Positions 54,105 through 63,834 of a stretch of 64,000 nt of DNA are shown piece by piece (the first letter of the stretch is position 1; every line of letters begins with the position of its first letter). A program made the translations under genes and the position numbers. The notes beneath the pieces are model-generated. The model was not told the DNA's origin, searched no databases, and saw only the letters and a program-made list of their open reading frames with translations. The stretch spans positions 868,001-932,000 of the forward strand of contig NZ_CP127382.2 in assembly GCF_003286645.3 (NCBI RefSeq), given 5' to 3'. Source of the DNA: Aerococcus tenax. Its GTDB lineage: Bacteria > Bacillota > Bacilli > Lactobacillales > Aerococcaceae.

Positions 54105-57100
54105 GTGGAAATACCAATTAAACCGCAAAATGCAACTTATACGGACCAACAATGGTCTGCTATTCATTTAAACCAGCATAATTTATTACTTTCGGCCTCA
54201 GCTGGCTCAGGAAAAACCCGGGTATTGGTTGAGAGAATTATAAATCAAGTGAAAAATGGGCGTAAGCTATCAGAACTCTTAGTGGTTACTTTTACAGAAT
54301 TAGCAGCTAAGGAAATGAAAGAACGTATTGAGAAAAGCTTAAAAGATGAAATTAATCGGGAGCTGGATAGTCAAAAAAGATTTCACCTCCAAAGGGAAGT
54401 TCAGGCCTTGCCCCAAGCGAATATCTCGACCATTGATGCCTTTTGTCGGCAAGTGATCAATCGCTACTATTATTTAATTGATCTGGACCCCAAATTTCGC
54501 CTAGTGACCGATGAGACGGAATGGTTACTCTTTTATGAAAAAGTTTGGAAAAAGTTAAAAGAAGACCTTTTAGACCGTGAAAGTGATATTTATGGCGATT
54601 ATCATGATGAATTTGTGATCCTCAGCAATAATTATTCAGATGGCCGTCAAGCTAGTGATGATAAGCTTAGCCAGTTAATTTTTGCTTTGTATAATAAGGC
54701 ACGGTCTCACGCCAACCCCAAGGGCTGGCTCCAAGAAGCTTTAAAGTATTATCAAGCTGACAAAACATACTCTCAAAGCAATTTTTACCGTCAGGAGCTG
54801 GTCCCTTATTTATCCCAGCTACTGGAAAATCGCTATATCAAAGCCTTTACTGACTATGAAGAAAGCATTCCCAGTCAAGGTCTAGCAGGAGATGAAAAAG
54901 GCGAAGGCATTCAGAAATTAATTGCCGGCATCCAAGAGCAAAAGCAGTTTTTTATCCATTTAAAAGACCTGCTAGAAAACAAGGACTATCAAGCAGCCTA
55001 TGAGTATTTTAATGACCGCCCCAAATTCGCCTTCATTAACTACAAGGTTAAGGCCAAGTCTCCAGCTATGGATCAAAAAAAGGCCCTAAGATCTGCTTAT
55101 AGTCAACTGCTAAAAGACTTGCAATTAAATGCTAAAATCAACCAGACTGACCTCTATAAATTTTTAGCCTTTGATGAAGAGACCACAAATAAAATGCTTG
55201 AAGAGAGCTATGACTTAGCTACAGCCATTGTTCATCTTTGTCAGTTATTCATTGACCGCATGCAAGCAAAAATGCTTGAAGAAAAGCAGCTGGATTTTCA
55301 AGCCATTGAATTATATACCTATCAAATTCTAAGTCCGACTGATCCTGACAAGAATGAAGCCCTGCTTTATTATCAGTCCCGCTTTAAAGAAGTCATGGTC
55401 GATGAGTATCAAGACGTCAACGGCCTGCAAGAGGCGATCATTCAAGCGGTTAGTCAAGAAGGTCGGTCCCATAATCGCTTCATGGTAGGGGATGTGAAGC
55501 AAAGTATCTATCGCTTCCGCTATGCCGACCCTAAATTATTTATGGACAAGTACCAGCGCTATGCTAACTTTGACGAGCAAACGCCGCCATTTGAGAAGCC
55601 TTCTTATCGAATCAATCTAGCGGAAAATTTCCGTAGTCGCCCTGAGATATTAAGCTTTGTCAACTTTGTCTTTTCTCAATTAATGGACGAAAAAATCGGT
55701 GGAGTCGACTATCTTTCTGAAGGACAGTTAAGTGTAGGAGCCACTTGGTACCCAGACCTAGAAGGCTATGAAACGGAAGTCTTTTTAGTGGAAGAAAATG
55801 AGGATTACCGTCAAAGCTTAGATAGCAATCAAGAACTGTCTCGAACCGAACTCCAAGCAGAAGTGATTGCCCAAAAAATAACTTCACTCCTGCAAAAGGG
55901 CTTTAAGGTTTATGATAAGGATGCAAGTAGTGAAGATAAGATGCGCCTGCTACGCTATAGTGATATTGTTATTTTGGGGAGTAATCGTACTTTTTATCAA
56001 GATTTAGAAAATATTTTCAGTCAATACGATATCCCGATTATGCAAGATAAAAAGCAAAATTATTTTCAACGAACTGAAATTATGACTATGGTGGAGCTGT
56101 TGAAGTTAATTGATAACCCTTATCAAGATATTCCTTTGGCAGCAGTATTACGGTCACCAATTATCGGCTTGACTGAACCAGAAATGGCTCAGATACGCAT
56201 GGCTGAGCGGGAGGGGGGTTATTTTGATGCGGTCCAATCTTATATTGAATCTCACCAAAATGAAAAGGATAATGACCTGCTCGATAAACTCCAACAACTG
56301 CTCGATTGGCTCCGGTCCTGGCGCACTTTCACCAAAGAGCACTCGATCGCCCAATTAATTTGGCAAATCTACCAAGATACAGGCTATTTAGACTATGTGA
56401 GTGGGATGAATAATGGTTTACAACGTGAAAGCAACTTACACGGCTTATATAAAAGGGCCTATGATTTTGAGGAAAACCAATTTAGGGGTCTTTTTCAATT
56501 TATCCGTTTTATTGAAAAAATGCAAGAACGTGAGAAAGACTTAGAAAGTCCCCAAACCATCGATCTCAATCAAAATGCAGTCCAATTAATGACCGTCCAT
56601 GCTAGCAAGGGACTAGAATTTCCGGTTGTTTTTTACTTTAATATGGCTAAAGGTTTTAATGTCGACGATTTAAAGAATGAACTTTTGCTTAATGACCAAA
56701 TAGGTATTGGGGTTAAAGTCAGAGACCGTTTTAATGGCATCAGCTATAGCAACCCGATTCGTTTATTGGCTGAACACTACGAGCGTCTTGAACTTAGTGC
56801 AGAGGAACAACGTAAGTTATATGTGGCCCTAACCCGGGCTGAGCAAAAACTTTATCTAGTAGGCGCGACAGAAGACCGAGATAAAACTTTTGATCAATGG
56901 ATTAAATGGGCCGACTTGAGTCAAAAAAATCAGGTTATCGATGAGAGTCTACGCGCTATTTCTAATCAAAGCGATAATATCCAAAAATGGATCGGAACTG
57001 CAATTGCCCGCCATCCGGATTTTAGAAATAAAAGTCATTATGACCAGGCGCCTCAATCCAGCTATCAAAGCGTGACTACGGATTTTCATATCCAGGTGAT

Positions 57101-57953
57101 CAATGAGGAAGAACTCTTAAACCACACAGCCTTTCAAAATATTCAACTTGCGCCTGAAAAGGCAAGCGTTAAGACGGAGAATCTTCAAACAGAAATCATA
57201 TCATCGCCCTTGGATTATGACTATCCCTATCAGGCAGCTAGTCAGACGAGTAGTTATCAGTCAGTGTCGGAATTAAAGCGGCTGTTTGAGGAACCAGAAG
57301 ATGGCCGTCAAATGCAGTGGCGCTATTCAAATAGTCAGAGTGAGGCAGTGCAAGGTCTGCGATTTACTCCGAGTCACTATCCCGCCCCAGAATTTATTCA
57401 GAGTCAAACCACGCATAGTCCCAGTGAGCATGGCTCAGCCATTCATTTACTCCTACAAGCGATTGACTTAAAGGCTATGCCAAGTTTCGATTCACTAGCT
57501 GCAAGCTATAAGGACTTAGTTGATAAGGGTCTACTCGAAGAAAGCAGTTTAAGTGAAGCGGATCTACAGCAGCTATTAGCTTTCTTTGAAACGACTATGG
57601 GTAAAAGAATTATTCACCCTAAGAGCCAAGTTTACCGGGAACAGCCTTTTTCCTATTTACTGCCTTATCGCCAACTAAAGTCTTCTACTGGGCTAGCCCT
57701 CAATGATAAGGTTCTCATTCACGGAATTATTGATGGATTCCTCATCGATGAAAATGACCAGGTATGGCTGTTTGACTATAAAACCGACCATATTGGCTAT
57801 TTACCCGTTAAAGAGCAAAGGCAAGTCCTGTTGAAACGCTATCGGGTCCAAATGTCACTTTATAAAAAAGCTTTAACTTCAATTTTAGAACGACCGGTAG
57901 ATTATGCGGTCTTAATAGCCCTTGATTCTTTAGAGACTTTCCCGGTGGAATAA
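54105..57953 (+). CDS. rexA: ATP-dependent helicase/nuclease subunit A (RexA/AddA)
   Basis: 1,282 residues. UvrD-type helicase motifs: Walker A SASAGSGKTRVLV (about 32-44), motif II MVDEYQDVN, motif III GDVKQSIYRFR, motif V MTVHASKGLEFPVVF and motif VI YVALTRAEQKLYLV. The C-terminal nuclease has GIIDGFLIDENDQVWLFDYK. The start is GTG at 54105 behind GAGGAGGAAG. It ends 75 nt before tRNA-Gly. Confidence 0.95.
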   Translation: MEIPIKPQNATYTDQQWSAIHLNQHNLLLSASAGSGKTRVLVERIINQVKNGRKLSELLVVTFTELAAKEMKERIEKSLKDEINRELDSQKRFHLQREVQALPQANISTIDAFCRQVINRYYYLIDLDPKFRLVTDETEWLLFYEKVWKKLKEDLLDRESDIYGDYHDEFVILSNNYSDGRQASDDKLSQLIFALYNKARSHANPKGWLQEALKYYQADKTYSQSNFYRQELVPYLSQLLENRYIKAFTDYEESIPSQGLAGDEKGEGIQKLIAGIQEQKQFFIHLKDLLENKDYQAAYEYFNDRPKFAFINYKVKAKSPAMDQKKALRSAYSQLLKDLQLNAKINQTDLYKFLAFDEETTNKMLEESYDLATAIVHLCQLFIDRMQAKMLEEKQLDFQAIELYTYQILSPTDPDKNEALLYYQSRFKEVMVDEYQDVNGLQEAIIQAVSQEGRSHNRFMVGDVKQSIYRFRYADPKLFMDKYQRYANFDEQTPPFEKPSYRINLAENFRSRPEILSFVNFVFSQLMDEKIGGVDYLSEGQLSVGATWYPDLEGYETEVFLVEENEDYRQSLDSNQELSRTELQAEVIAQKITSLLQKGFKVYDKDASSEDKMRLLRYSDIVILGSNRTFYQDLENIFSQYDIPIMQDKKQNYFQRTEIMTMVELLKLIDNPYQDIPLAAVLRSPIIGLTEPEMAQIRMAEREGGYFDAVQSYIESHQNEKDNDLLDKLQQLLDWLRSWRTFTKEHSIAQLIWQIYQDTGYLDYVSGMNNGLQRESNLHGLYKRAYDFEENQFRGLFQFIRFIEKMQEREKDLESPQTIDLNQNAVQLMTVHASKGLEFPVVFYFNMAKGFNVDDLKNELLLNDQIGIGVKVRDRFNGISYSNPIRLLAEHYERLELSAEEQRKLYVALTRAEQKLYLVGATEDRDKTFDQWIKWADLSQKNQVIDESLRAISNQSDNIQKWIGTAIARHPDFRNKSHYDQAPQSSYQSVTTDFHIQVINEEELLNHTAFQNIQLAPEKASVKTENLQTEIISSPLDYDYPYQAASQTSSYQSVSELKRLFEEPEDGRQMQWRYSNSQSEAVQGLRFTPSHYPAPEFIQSQTTHSPSEHGSAIHLLLQAIDLKAMPSFDSLAASYKDLVDKGLLEESSLSEADLQQLLAFFETTMGKRIIHPKSQVYREQPFSYLLPYRQLKSSTGLALNDKVLIHGIIDGFLIDENDQVWLFDYKTDHIGYLPVKEQRQVLLKRYRVQMSLYKKALTSILERPVDYAVLIALDSLETFPVE

Positions 57954-57967
57954 AAATTAAATAAATC

Positions 57968-57997
57968 TTGCTTTAGAGGGGATAAACATGCTATAAT
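57968..57997 (+). promoter_or_regulatory. tRNA-Gly promoter
   Basis: TTGCTT (57968-57973), 18-nt spacer, extended -10 TGcTATAAT (57992-57997). Confidence 0.8.
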
Positions 57998-58027
57998 AAC
58001 TTTTGTTGAAAAGAGCATGTTTGTTCT

Positions 58028-58098
58028 GCGGGTGTAGTTTAGTGGTAAAACTGCAGCTTCCCAAGCTGTCGTCGCGAGTTCGATTCTCGTCACCCGCT
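58028..58098 (+). tRNA. tRNA-Gly (CCC)
   Basis: 71 nt. Acceptor GCGGGTG with CACCCGC and discriminator T, D arm with AGTGGT, anticodon stem GCAGC/GCTGT around loop TTCCCAA (anticodon CCC), T arm GAGTTCGATTCTC. CCA is not encoded. Confidence 0.93.
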
Positions 58099-58112
58099 TT
58101 ATATTGACTATT

Positions 58113-58144
58113 AAAGTGAGACTAGCTTGTCTCACTTTTTATTT
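58113..58144 (+). terminator. tRNA-Gly terminator
   Basis: A perfect 10-bp stem AAAGTGAGAC/GTCTCACTTT (58113-58138) followed by TTTTTATTT. Intron copy 2 begins at 58146. Confidence 0.88.
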
Positions 58145-58145
58145 G

Positions 58146-60029
58146 GTGCGCCTGGCATGGGCGACAACTCGGTGGTGAAAGTCCACTACAGGCCTTTGCA
58201 GTAGGAACTGTTAGCCAATGACAAGGGTGTCCACCGTGAGGTGGAATCTGAAGGAAGTTGGAGGCAAATACTTGCACTGACGTACAGAAACTTCATAAAG
58301 AAAGGCTGTCAAAAGATGGATGAGCTTGCCAGACAAAGTGAAGTCCAATACTGCACGAATCTGAGACAGTAGATGAAGCAGTGACATGAGTAGAAAGTTG
58401 TCGTTCTTACCCAGGGAGATCTCACAGACGGCGCAGGAGTCCCCTTATAAGAAGCCGGTCGAAAAAGGTTTACTGTGAGAAGTCAGCCGAAGTCATAGTA
58501 GTTTCCAGAGGAAACGAAGGACTGAACAATATCCATGTTTATTTAGATGGGAGGTAGCTCAATTATGGGAAAAGCAGAAAAGTTGCGGAAGCAACGCAGC
58601 CTACAGAGGAATAAGGTGGAACCTGAAAAGTATGTAGATGTGCTTAGTGGTAGAGCTATTGAATATATGAAAAGACATGATGGGTCTCTAATGAGTCTCG
58701 TTGTCAGAGAAGAAAACCTCATGCGAGCAGCTCAATTAGTTCGTAAGAACAAAGGAGCAGCTGGTATTGATGGTGTTTCCGCAGAAGCTGCGGAAGCTGA
58801 AGTAAGAAAGTATCTTAGACCCTTACAACAGAAATTGATGAATGCAACATATAAACCTCAACCGGTCAAGCGGGTAGAAATTCCCAAAGCCAATGGAGGA
58901 GTTCGTCGATTAGGTATTCCTGTGGTCAGGGATCGCATTGTTCAACAAGCCATTCGACAAGTGATTGAACCAATCATAGATCCTCAACTATCACCTTATA
59001 GTCATGGCTTTCGTAAAGGCAAGAGTGCACATAGTGCACTGAAACAATGTGTCGACTATTACGAAACAGGCTATAAAGTTGTGGTTGATTGCGATCTAAA
59101 GAATTGTTTCGATAATTTTAATCAAGATAAAATGATTCATTACTTGGAACAAATGGTAAAAGATCCAGCGATATCACGTATTCTTAGACGTTTTATGAGT
59201 GCAGGTGTTATTGATATGTCTGGTCAATTTATTGACAGTCATACGGGTACCCCTCAAGGGGGTGTTATTTCACCGCTTCTATGTAATGTTTATTTAAATG
59301 AATTGGATAGAGAATTAGAACGTCGTGGACATCGTTTTGTACGTTACGCAGATGACTTTGCGATTTTCGTCAAATCTAAGCGAGCAGGAGAACGTGTGCT
59401 AAAAAGTATTACTACTTACATTGAAAAAGATCTTCGATTAACCGTTAACCATGAGAAAAGTCAAGTGGGTTCGCCAACCCGTTTAAAATTCTTGGGTTGC
59501 CTTATCAAGCCTACCCGAAAGGGTTGTCGTTTTCGTCCGACGAATGAAGCGAAGAAGAAATTCAAAGCAAAGTTAAAACGTCTGACAAGTCGAAAGCGAC
59601 CAGGTACCTTTAAAACCATTGTAAAAGAGATCAACCAAGTCACACAAGGTTGGATCAACTATTTTGGAGTAGGCTATATTAAAACCTATATTGAAGAGAT
59701 AGAACAATGGTTAAACCATCGCCTAAGGCAACTCATTTTGAAGCGATGGAAAAACTGTCGAACGAAGATTATACGCCTCATGCGGTTGGGATTGGATAGT
59801 GAAAGCGCGAAGCGTATTGCTTTCTCACGCAAGAAGTATTGGCGTCTATCCAAGACACCGGAGGTGCACTACGCTCTGACAACAAAAAGACTCCGTCAGT
59901 GGGGATTAAAATCATTAACCCTCCTGGCGGAGTCTGCCTATTTAAGATATTGAACCGCCGTATACGGAACCGTACGTACGGTGGTGTGAGAGGTCCTCTG
60001 TCCGACTAACGGACAGAGTCCTACTCGAT
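58146..60029 (+). mobile_element. Group II intron, copy 2 (IIC-like)
   Basis: 1,884 nt from GTGCG to AT, with the same length and, as far as reading by eye shows, the same sequence as 36067-37950. It is inserted directly behind the tRNA-Gly terminator and in front of the RNase H gene. Domains V and VI are at about 59953-60029. Confidence 0.9.
58565..59953 (+). CDS. Group II intron reverse transcriptase/maturase, copy 2
   Basis: 462 residues, translation identical to copy 1. Catalytic YADD is intact, so both copies may be active. Start ATG at 58565 behind GGAGGT. Confidence 0.95.
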   Translation: MGKAEKLRKQRSLQRNKVEPEKYVDVLSGRAIEYMKRHDGSLMSLVVREENLMRAAQLVRKNKGAAGIDGVSAEAAEAEVRKYLRPLQQKLMNATYKPQPVKRVEIPKANGGVRRLGIPVVRDRIVQQAIRQVIEPIIDPQLSPYSHGFRKGKSAHSALKQCVDYYETGYKVVVDCDLKNCFDNFNQDKMIHYLEQMVKDPAISRILRRFMSAGVIDMSGQFIDSHTGTPQGGVISPLLCNVYLNELDRELERRGHRFVRYADDFAIFVKSKRAGERVLKSITTYIEKDLRLTVNHEKSQVGSPTRLKFLGCLIKPTRKGCRFRPTNEAKKKFKAKLKRLTSRKRPGTFKTIVKEINQVTQGWINYFGVGYIKTYIEEIEQWLNHRLRQLILKRWKNCRTKIIRLMRLGLDSESAKRIAFSRKKYWRLSKTPEVHYALTTKRLRQWGLKSLTLLAESAYLRY

Positions 60030-60049
60030 TATTTAAAAGGAGAGATAAT

Positions 60050-60640
60050 GTGAAATACTATGCGGTAAAAAAAGGGCGGAAAACTGGAATTTTCACTGAT
60101 TGGCCATCTTGTAAAAAAGCCATCGATAAGTACCCCAATGCCGTCTATAAATCCTTTAGTAGTCAAGCAGAGGCGGAAAACTTTTTAAGTGATCAAGGTA
60201 GTCAATCTGTCAAGGTCGATTCCAATGACCAAGTTCTAGCTTATGTTGATGGCAGTTTCATGACTGCCAATAATCGTTATGGTTTTGGTGGCATTCTCAT
60301 TTATCAAGGCGAAGAATATACCTTTTTTGGTGGCGGAGATGATCCTGAATTAGTCAAAATGCGCAATGTCGCTGGGGAAATGATGGCCAGTATGCGGGCT
60401 GTAAAGGCGGCAATTAAATTAGAAGCTAAAGCAGTCCTTATTCATTTTGATTATCAAGGAATTGAAAAATGGGTCAATGGTGATTGGCAAGCCAAAAATG
60501 ACTTTACTCAGGCATATCGCCAATTCATGTTAGATAAAGAAAAAGAAATTAAGATTCATTTTGTTAAGGTCAAGGCCCACTCAAACGATCATTATAACGA
60601 TATTGCTGATCAGCTTGCTAAGAAGGGTGCACTTAACTAA
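60050..60640 (+). CDS. Ribonuclease H1 family protein with viroplasmin domain
   Basis: 196 residues. An N-terminal RNase H-binding (viroplasmin/HBD) domain, KYYAVKKGRKTGIFTDWPSC to FSSQAEAENFL, precedes an RNase HI domain with acidic residues in AYVDGSF (Asp), GEMMAS (Glu), HFDYQGIEKW (Asp) and a final Asp in YNDIADQLAK. It removes RNA from RNA-DNA hybrids. Start GTG at 60050 behind AAAAGGAG; the overlapping ATG at 60048 stops at once. Confidence 0.92.
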   Translation: MKYYAVKKGRKTGIFTDWPSCKKAIDKYPNAVYKSFSSQAEAENFLSDQGSQSVKVDSNDQVLAYVDGSFMTANNRYGFGGILIYQGEEYTFFGGGDDPELVKMRNVAGEMMASMRAVKAAIKLEAKAVLIHFDYQGIEKWVNGDWQAKNDFTQAYRQFMLDKEKEIKIHFVKVKAHSNDHYNDIADQLAKKGALN

Positions 60641-60662
60641 AATAGGTTAAAGGAGTTCTATC

Positions 60663-61112
60663 ATGTTTTTTTATCTCTTAAGCATTATCTTAGTGATTAT
60701 TGATCAAATGATAAAAGCGTGGACGGTGAATCATATCGCCTTAAATGAAACGATCCCTTTTATTCCTAATCTTTTATCCTTACATTATTTACAAAATCGT
60801 GGGGCAGCCTGGGGAATGCTTGCTGGTCATATGTGGCTATTTATTCCCATTACTTTACTCGTTAGTGGCCTAATCATTTATTATTACCACCATGACAATG
60901 TCCGCCATCCCTTATATGTGGCTAGTTTATCCTTATTGCTTGCAGGGGCTGTAGGAAATTTTATTGACCGTGTTCGCTTGGGCTATGTCGTGGATATGTT
61001 TAAACTAGAGTTTATAGATTTTCCCGTTTTTAATTTTGCAGATACTTGTTTAAGTTTGGGAGTAATTTTCTTTATCATTTACTTATTATTCTTTGAATCA
61101 AAAGAGGAGTGA
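60663..61112 (+). CDS. lspA: Lipoprotein signal peptidase
   Basis: 149 residues with four membrane helices. The catalytic aspartates lie in GNFIDRVRLGYVVDM and FNFADTCLSLG, the conserved SPase II boxes; LQNRGAAWGML is also diagnostic. It cleaves prolipoprotein signal peptides after lipidation. AAAGGAG precedes the ATG. The next gene, an RluD-type synthase, is its usual neighbour in Firmicutes. Confidence 0.96.
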   Translation: MFFYLLSIILVIIDQMIKAWTVNHIALNETIPFIPNLLSLHYLQNRGAAWGMLAGHMWLFIPITLLVSGLIIYYYHHDNVRHPLYVASLSLLLAGAVGNFIDRVRLGYVVDMFKLEFIDFPVFNFADTCLSLGVIFFIIYLLFFESKEE

Positions 61113-61116
61113 TTTC

Positions 61117-62064
61117 ATGCTTGAGAAAAGCTATGAATATCATGATGATCAGAGTCTGCGTTTGGATCGTTATTTGAGTCAGCGTTTAGATAGTTATAGT
61201 CGTAGTGAGATCGCCCAATGGATTAAAACGGGTCAAGTGAAAGTGAATAAGCAAATAGTTAAGCCCAGTTACCGTTTAAACCCTATGGATAAGATCTCCT
61301 TAGCGGTTGAGGAAGAAGAGAAACTTCCTATAGTGGGAGAGTCAATCGATCTAGACATCGTTTATGAAGATGAAGATTTGTTAGTGGTTAACAAAGCCAA
61401 AGGAATGGTCGTTCATCCCTCCAAGGGTCACTTAAGCGGAACCTTGGTCAACGCCTTATTAGACTATGCCCAAAAAAATCATTTTACATTGAGTGACTTA
61501 GGCGATTATTATCGGCCAGGAATTGTTCATCGGCTGGATAAAGATACCAGTGGTCTAATGGTAGTCGCAAAATCAGACCAAGCTTATCAAGCTTTGCTGG
61601 AAGACTTGGCTAATCATCAAGTGGATAGAAAATACCTGGCTCTTATTTATGGTCATTTACCGGATAAGCAGGGGACGATTGATATCCCCTTGCGCCGTCA
61701 TCCTAAAGACCGGATGCGCTATGTGGGCGATCCATTAGGTAAAGAAGCAGTGACCTATTTCAAGCAAATCGCTCAAGTGGAAAATTATGCCTTGCTGCGC
61801 TTAAGCTTGGAAACTGGTCGTACCCACCAGATCAGGGCCCACCTAGCTTACCTAGAGCATCCTGTTGTCGATGACCCACTCTACGCCAAAGCCTATCAGC
61901 AGCGATTTTTTAGTCAGCAGGGACAATGTCTCCATGCCTATGAACTATCATTCAATCATCCGATCACTAAAGAAAAACTTCGCTTTCAGGTTAAGCCGCC
62001 TAAGAACTTTATGACCATATTAGATAAGGTCTTACCCAACTATGATTTACACTTGGAGGAGTAA
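61117..62064 (+). CDS. RluD-family 23S rRNA pseudouridine synthase
   Basis: 315 residues from the ATG at 61117 with AGAGGAG upstream; an earlier in-frame start at 61093 lies in lspA. N-terminal S4 domain (LRLDRYLSQRLDSYSRSEI), then the catalytic RLDKDTSGLMVVAKSD motif with Asp and RTHQIRAHLAYLEHPVVDD. It modifies rRNA uridines. Exact position is not readable; YlyB/RluD-type is the best class. Confidence 0.92.
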   Translation: MLEKSYEYHDDQSLRLDRYLSQRLDSYSRSEIAQWIKTGQVKVNKQIVKPSYRLNPMDKISLAVEEEEKLPIVGESIDLDIVYEDEDLLVVNKAKGMVVHPSKGHLSGTLVNALLDYAQKNHFTLSDLGDYYRPGIVHRLDKDTSGLMVVAKSDQAYQALLEDLANHQVDRKYLALIYGHLPDKQGTIDIPLRRHPKDRMRYVGDPLGKEAVTYFKQIAQVENYALLRLSLETGRTHQIRAHLAYLEHPVVDDPLYAKAYQQRFFSQQGQCLHAYELSFNHPITKEKLRFQVKPPKNFMTILDKVLPNYDLHLEE

Positions 62065-62157
62065 AAGCCTCGGAGCTTATCATTTTCTTAAACTTGGCAA
62101 GTCAGATAATTTTTAGTACAATTAAAAAGATGTTTATATAGAGGGGGGAAATCATTC

Positions 62158-62376
62158 ATGTCAAATTTCGCTTGGATTATTATTATCATTATTACTTTGA
62201 TTATCGGTATGATCTTAGGTTTCTTTATTGCTCGTCGTTATATGATGAACTATTTCCAAGATAACCCACCAATTTCAGCTGATATGATTCGGACTATGAT
62301 GGCACAAATGGGGCAAAAACCATCCGAAAAACGTGTCCAACAAATTATTAATTCTATGAAAAAAACGAAAAAATAA
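62158..62376 (+). CDS. YneF-family (UPF0154) membrane protein
   Basis: 72 residues: one N-terminal membrane helix (about 5-25), FFIARRYMMNYFQDNPPISA and MIRTMMAQMGQKPSEKRVQQ, the conserved UPF0154 sequence. GAGGGGGGAA precedes the ATG. Function unknown across the family. Confidence 0.92.
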   Translation: MSNFAWIIIIIITLIIGMILGFFIARRYMMNYFQDNPPISADMIRTMMAQMGQKPSEKRVQQIINSMKKTKK

Positions 62377-62383
62377 ACTTTAG

Positions 62384-62416
62384 GAGGTTGGAGGAATTCC
62401 AGCCTCTATTTGTTTT
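62384..62416 (+). terminator. Terminator after the YneF-family gene
   Basis: GAGGTTGGA (62384-62392) pairs with TCCAGCCTC (62398-62406), followed by a T-rich tail. Confidence 0.75.
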
Positions 62417-62474
62417 ATGCTTTTTTAAAAGGCTAGCTTAGCTGATGCTTGAAAATCCTAGCGAGGTGACAAAA

Positions 62475-63131
62475 ATGTGGTTTTATAACTTTATGGCTTA
62501 CTTGGTTAAAGGCTTAATTCGAATTGTCAATGGAAAACCAGAACTTTCCTATCATGAGGACTATGATCCTGACCAACAATATTTAATTGTTGCTCCCCAC
62601 CGTAGTATACTTGATCCGGTCATTATCGGCATCCATACCTTACCTAAACCGGTTCATTTCTTAGCCAAACAGGAGCTATTTTCATCTGCCTTGGTGAATT
62701 GGTGCTTAGACCACTTGGGCGTTATGCCAGTCGATCGAGAAAATCCTAGCATGGCTTCCTTAAAATCGGCAGTAACAGAACTCAAAAAAGGTGAAGATAA
62801 CGTTGGACTTTTTCCTACTGGATCCCGTTATTCGACAGAAATTAAGGATGGGGCAGCTGTATTAGCAAAAATGGGCAAAGTTAATATTTTACCTGTTGCC
62901 TACCAAGGACCGATTCATATTTCTGGACTCTTTTCAAGAAAGAGACAAAATCGGGTAAAGTTCAGAGTGGGAAAACCCATCTATTTGCCTGCTGGTAAGA
63001 AATTATCAAAAGAAGAACTCAAGGAAATCGACCAGCAAATTGGGCAGGCTTTTCAAGAAATCGATCGGGAAATTGATCCTAATTATCATTATGACCTTGA
63101 AAAAGCTATTCGAGAGCGAGATCGTAAATAA
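62475..63131 (+). CDS. plsC: 1-acyl-sn-glycerol-3-phosphate acyltransferase (PlsC family)
   Basis: 218 residues from the ATG at 62475 with GAGGTGA upstream; an ATG at 62445 is in frame but poorly placed. The acyltransferase box H-x4-D is HRSILD (about 44-49), and the glycerol-phosphate motif appears as FPTGSRYS where FPEGTRS is usual. It makes phosphatidic acid at the membrane. The Glu-to-Thr change in that motif is unusual but seen in a few relatives. Confidence 0.88.
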   Translation: MWFYNFMAYLVKGLIRIVNGKPELSYHEDYDPDQQYLIVAPHRSILDPVIIGIHTLPKPVHFLAKQELFSSALVNWCLDHLGVMPVDRENPSMASLKSAVTELKKGEDNVGLFPTGSRYSTEIKDGAAVLAKMGKVNILPVAYQGPIHISGLFSRKRQNRVKFRVGKPIYLPAGKKLSKEELKEIDQQIGQAFQEIDREIDPNYHYDLEKAIRERDRK

Positions 63132-63691
63132 AAAATCCTATTGTGGCTAGGTTAGCGTTGTGCCTAGGTAAAATTTAAAAGCGAGAGAATAATTTTTCTT
63201 TGTCAAATAGTATTAATGAAAATTTTTATAGTTAAAGTCATAGCTCAAAAAGTTATGGCTTTTTTATTAAGATTATTAATATAGATTATCTTTAAACATA
63301 TTTATATCACCTAGGTAAGAAATGATTTGAAGAAAAGAATTGATTCACTAAAAACTATTGTTTAAACGCGTTAAAAATTAATCCAGTCAGTCAGTTTTCA
63401 TATTTTATTTTGTAGAGCTCCAAATGATAGCATTAAACCACTCTATTGGAATAGCAATGGGTTTGGTCCTTTATAAACAATTTAAAAAGGGAAAATTGTA
63501 ATGGCCTAAGTCTCAGAAATTTAAAGCAGATTTCAAAGCGACAGTGGTAATGTTACTCGGTTGCTTACCATTTCTCGATTTTTGATACGCTTAAGTATAG
63601 AGAATCACTGTTTATTTGACTTACTCATCTTTATGCACCTCATATTACAGCTTACTTTTAGCAAATAAAATCTTATATTTTAAATTATAAG
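63132..63691. other. AT-rich non-coding region with decayed-looking fragment
   Basis: A terminator-like hairpin AAGTCATA/TATGGCTT with T-run lies at 63235-63266. From 63424, a short frame (IGIAMGLVLYKQFKKGKL) stops at 63501 and continues in frame past the stop with a second hydrophobic stretch to 63583, which could be a decayed membrane-protein gene. Otherwise nothing is recognised. Confidence 0.4.
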
Positions 63692-63720
63692 TTGACTTTA
63701 TCTTTAAAAATATTTATTAT
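63692..63720 (+). promoter_or_regulatory. Promoter of the terminal leader
   Basis: TTGACT (63692-63697), 17-nt spacer, TATTAT (63715-63720). Confidence 0.75.
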
Positions 63721-63753
63721 TGTTTTAACAGCTTAAGAAAGGAGCATGTAATT

Positions 63754-63834
63754 ATGTTAGTTAAATATCTTATCAACCAGAGCGCATGCTCTTCTTATCA
63801 AAATGTACGATTTTACTTTAGCTATTTTAGATAG
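63754..63834 (+). CDS. Leader peptide, 26 residues
   Basis: ATG with AAAGGAG at 63738-63744, spacing 9. The peptide starts MLVKYLINQSACSSY and ends with an aromatic/basic segment VRFYFSYFR. Its stop is immediately followed by mutually exclusive hairpins, so its translation probably controls the RNA fold. The regulated gene lies beyond the window. Confidence 0.6.
   Translation: MLVKYLINQSACSSYQNVRFYFSYFR

Noticed and set aside
57902..58135. 77-codon minus-strand frame over tRNA-Gly
   Set aside because: It is antisense to the tRNA and to the end of rexA, with no ribosome site.
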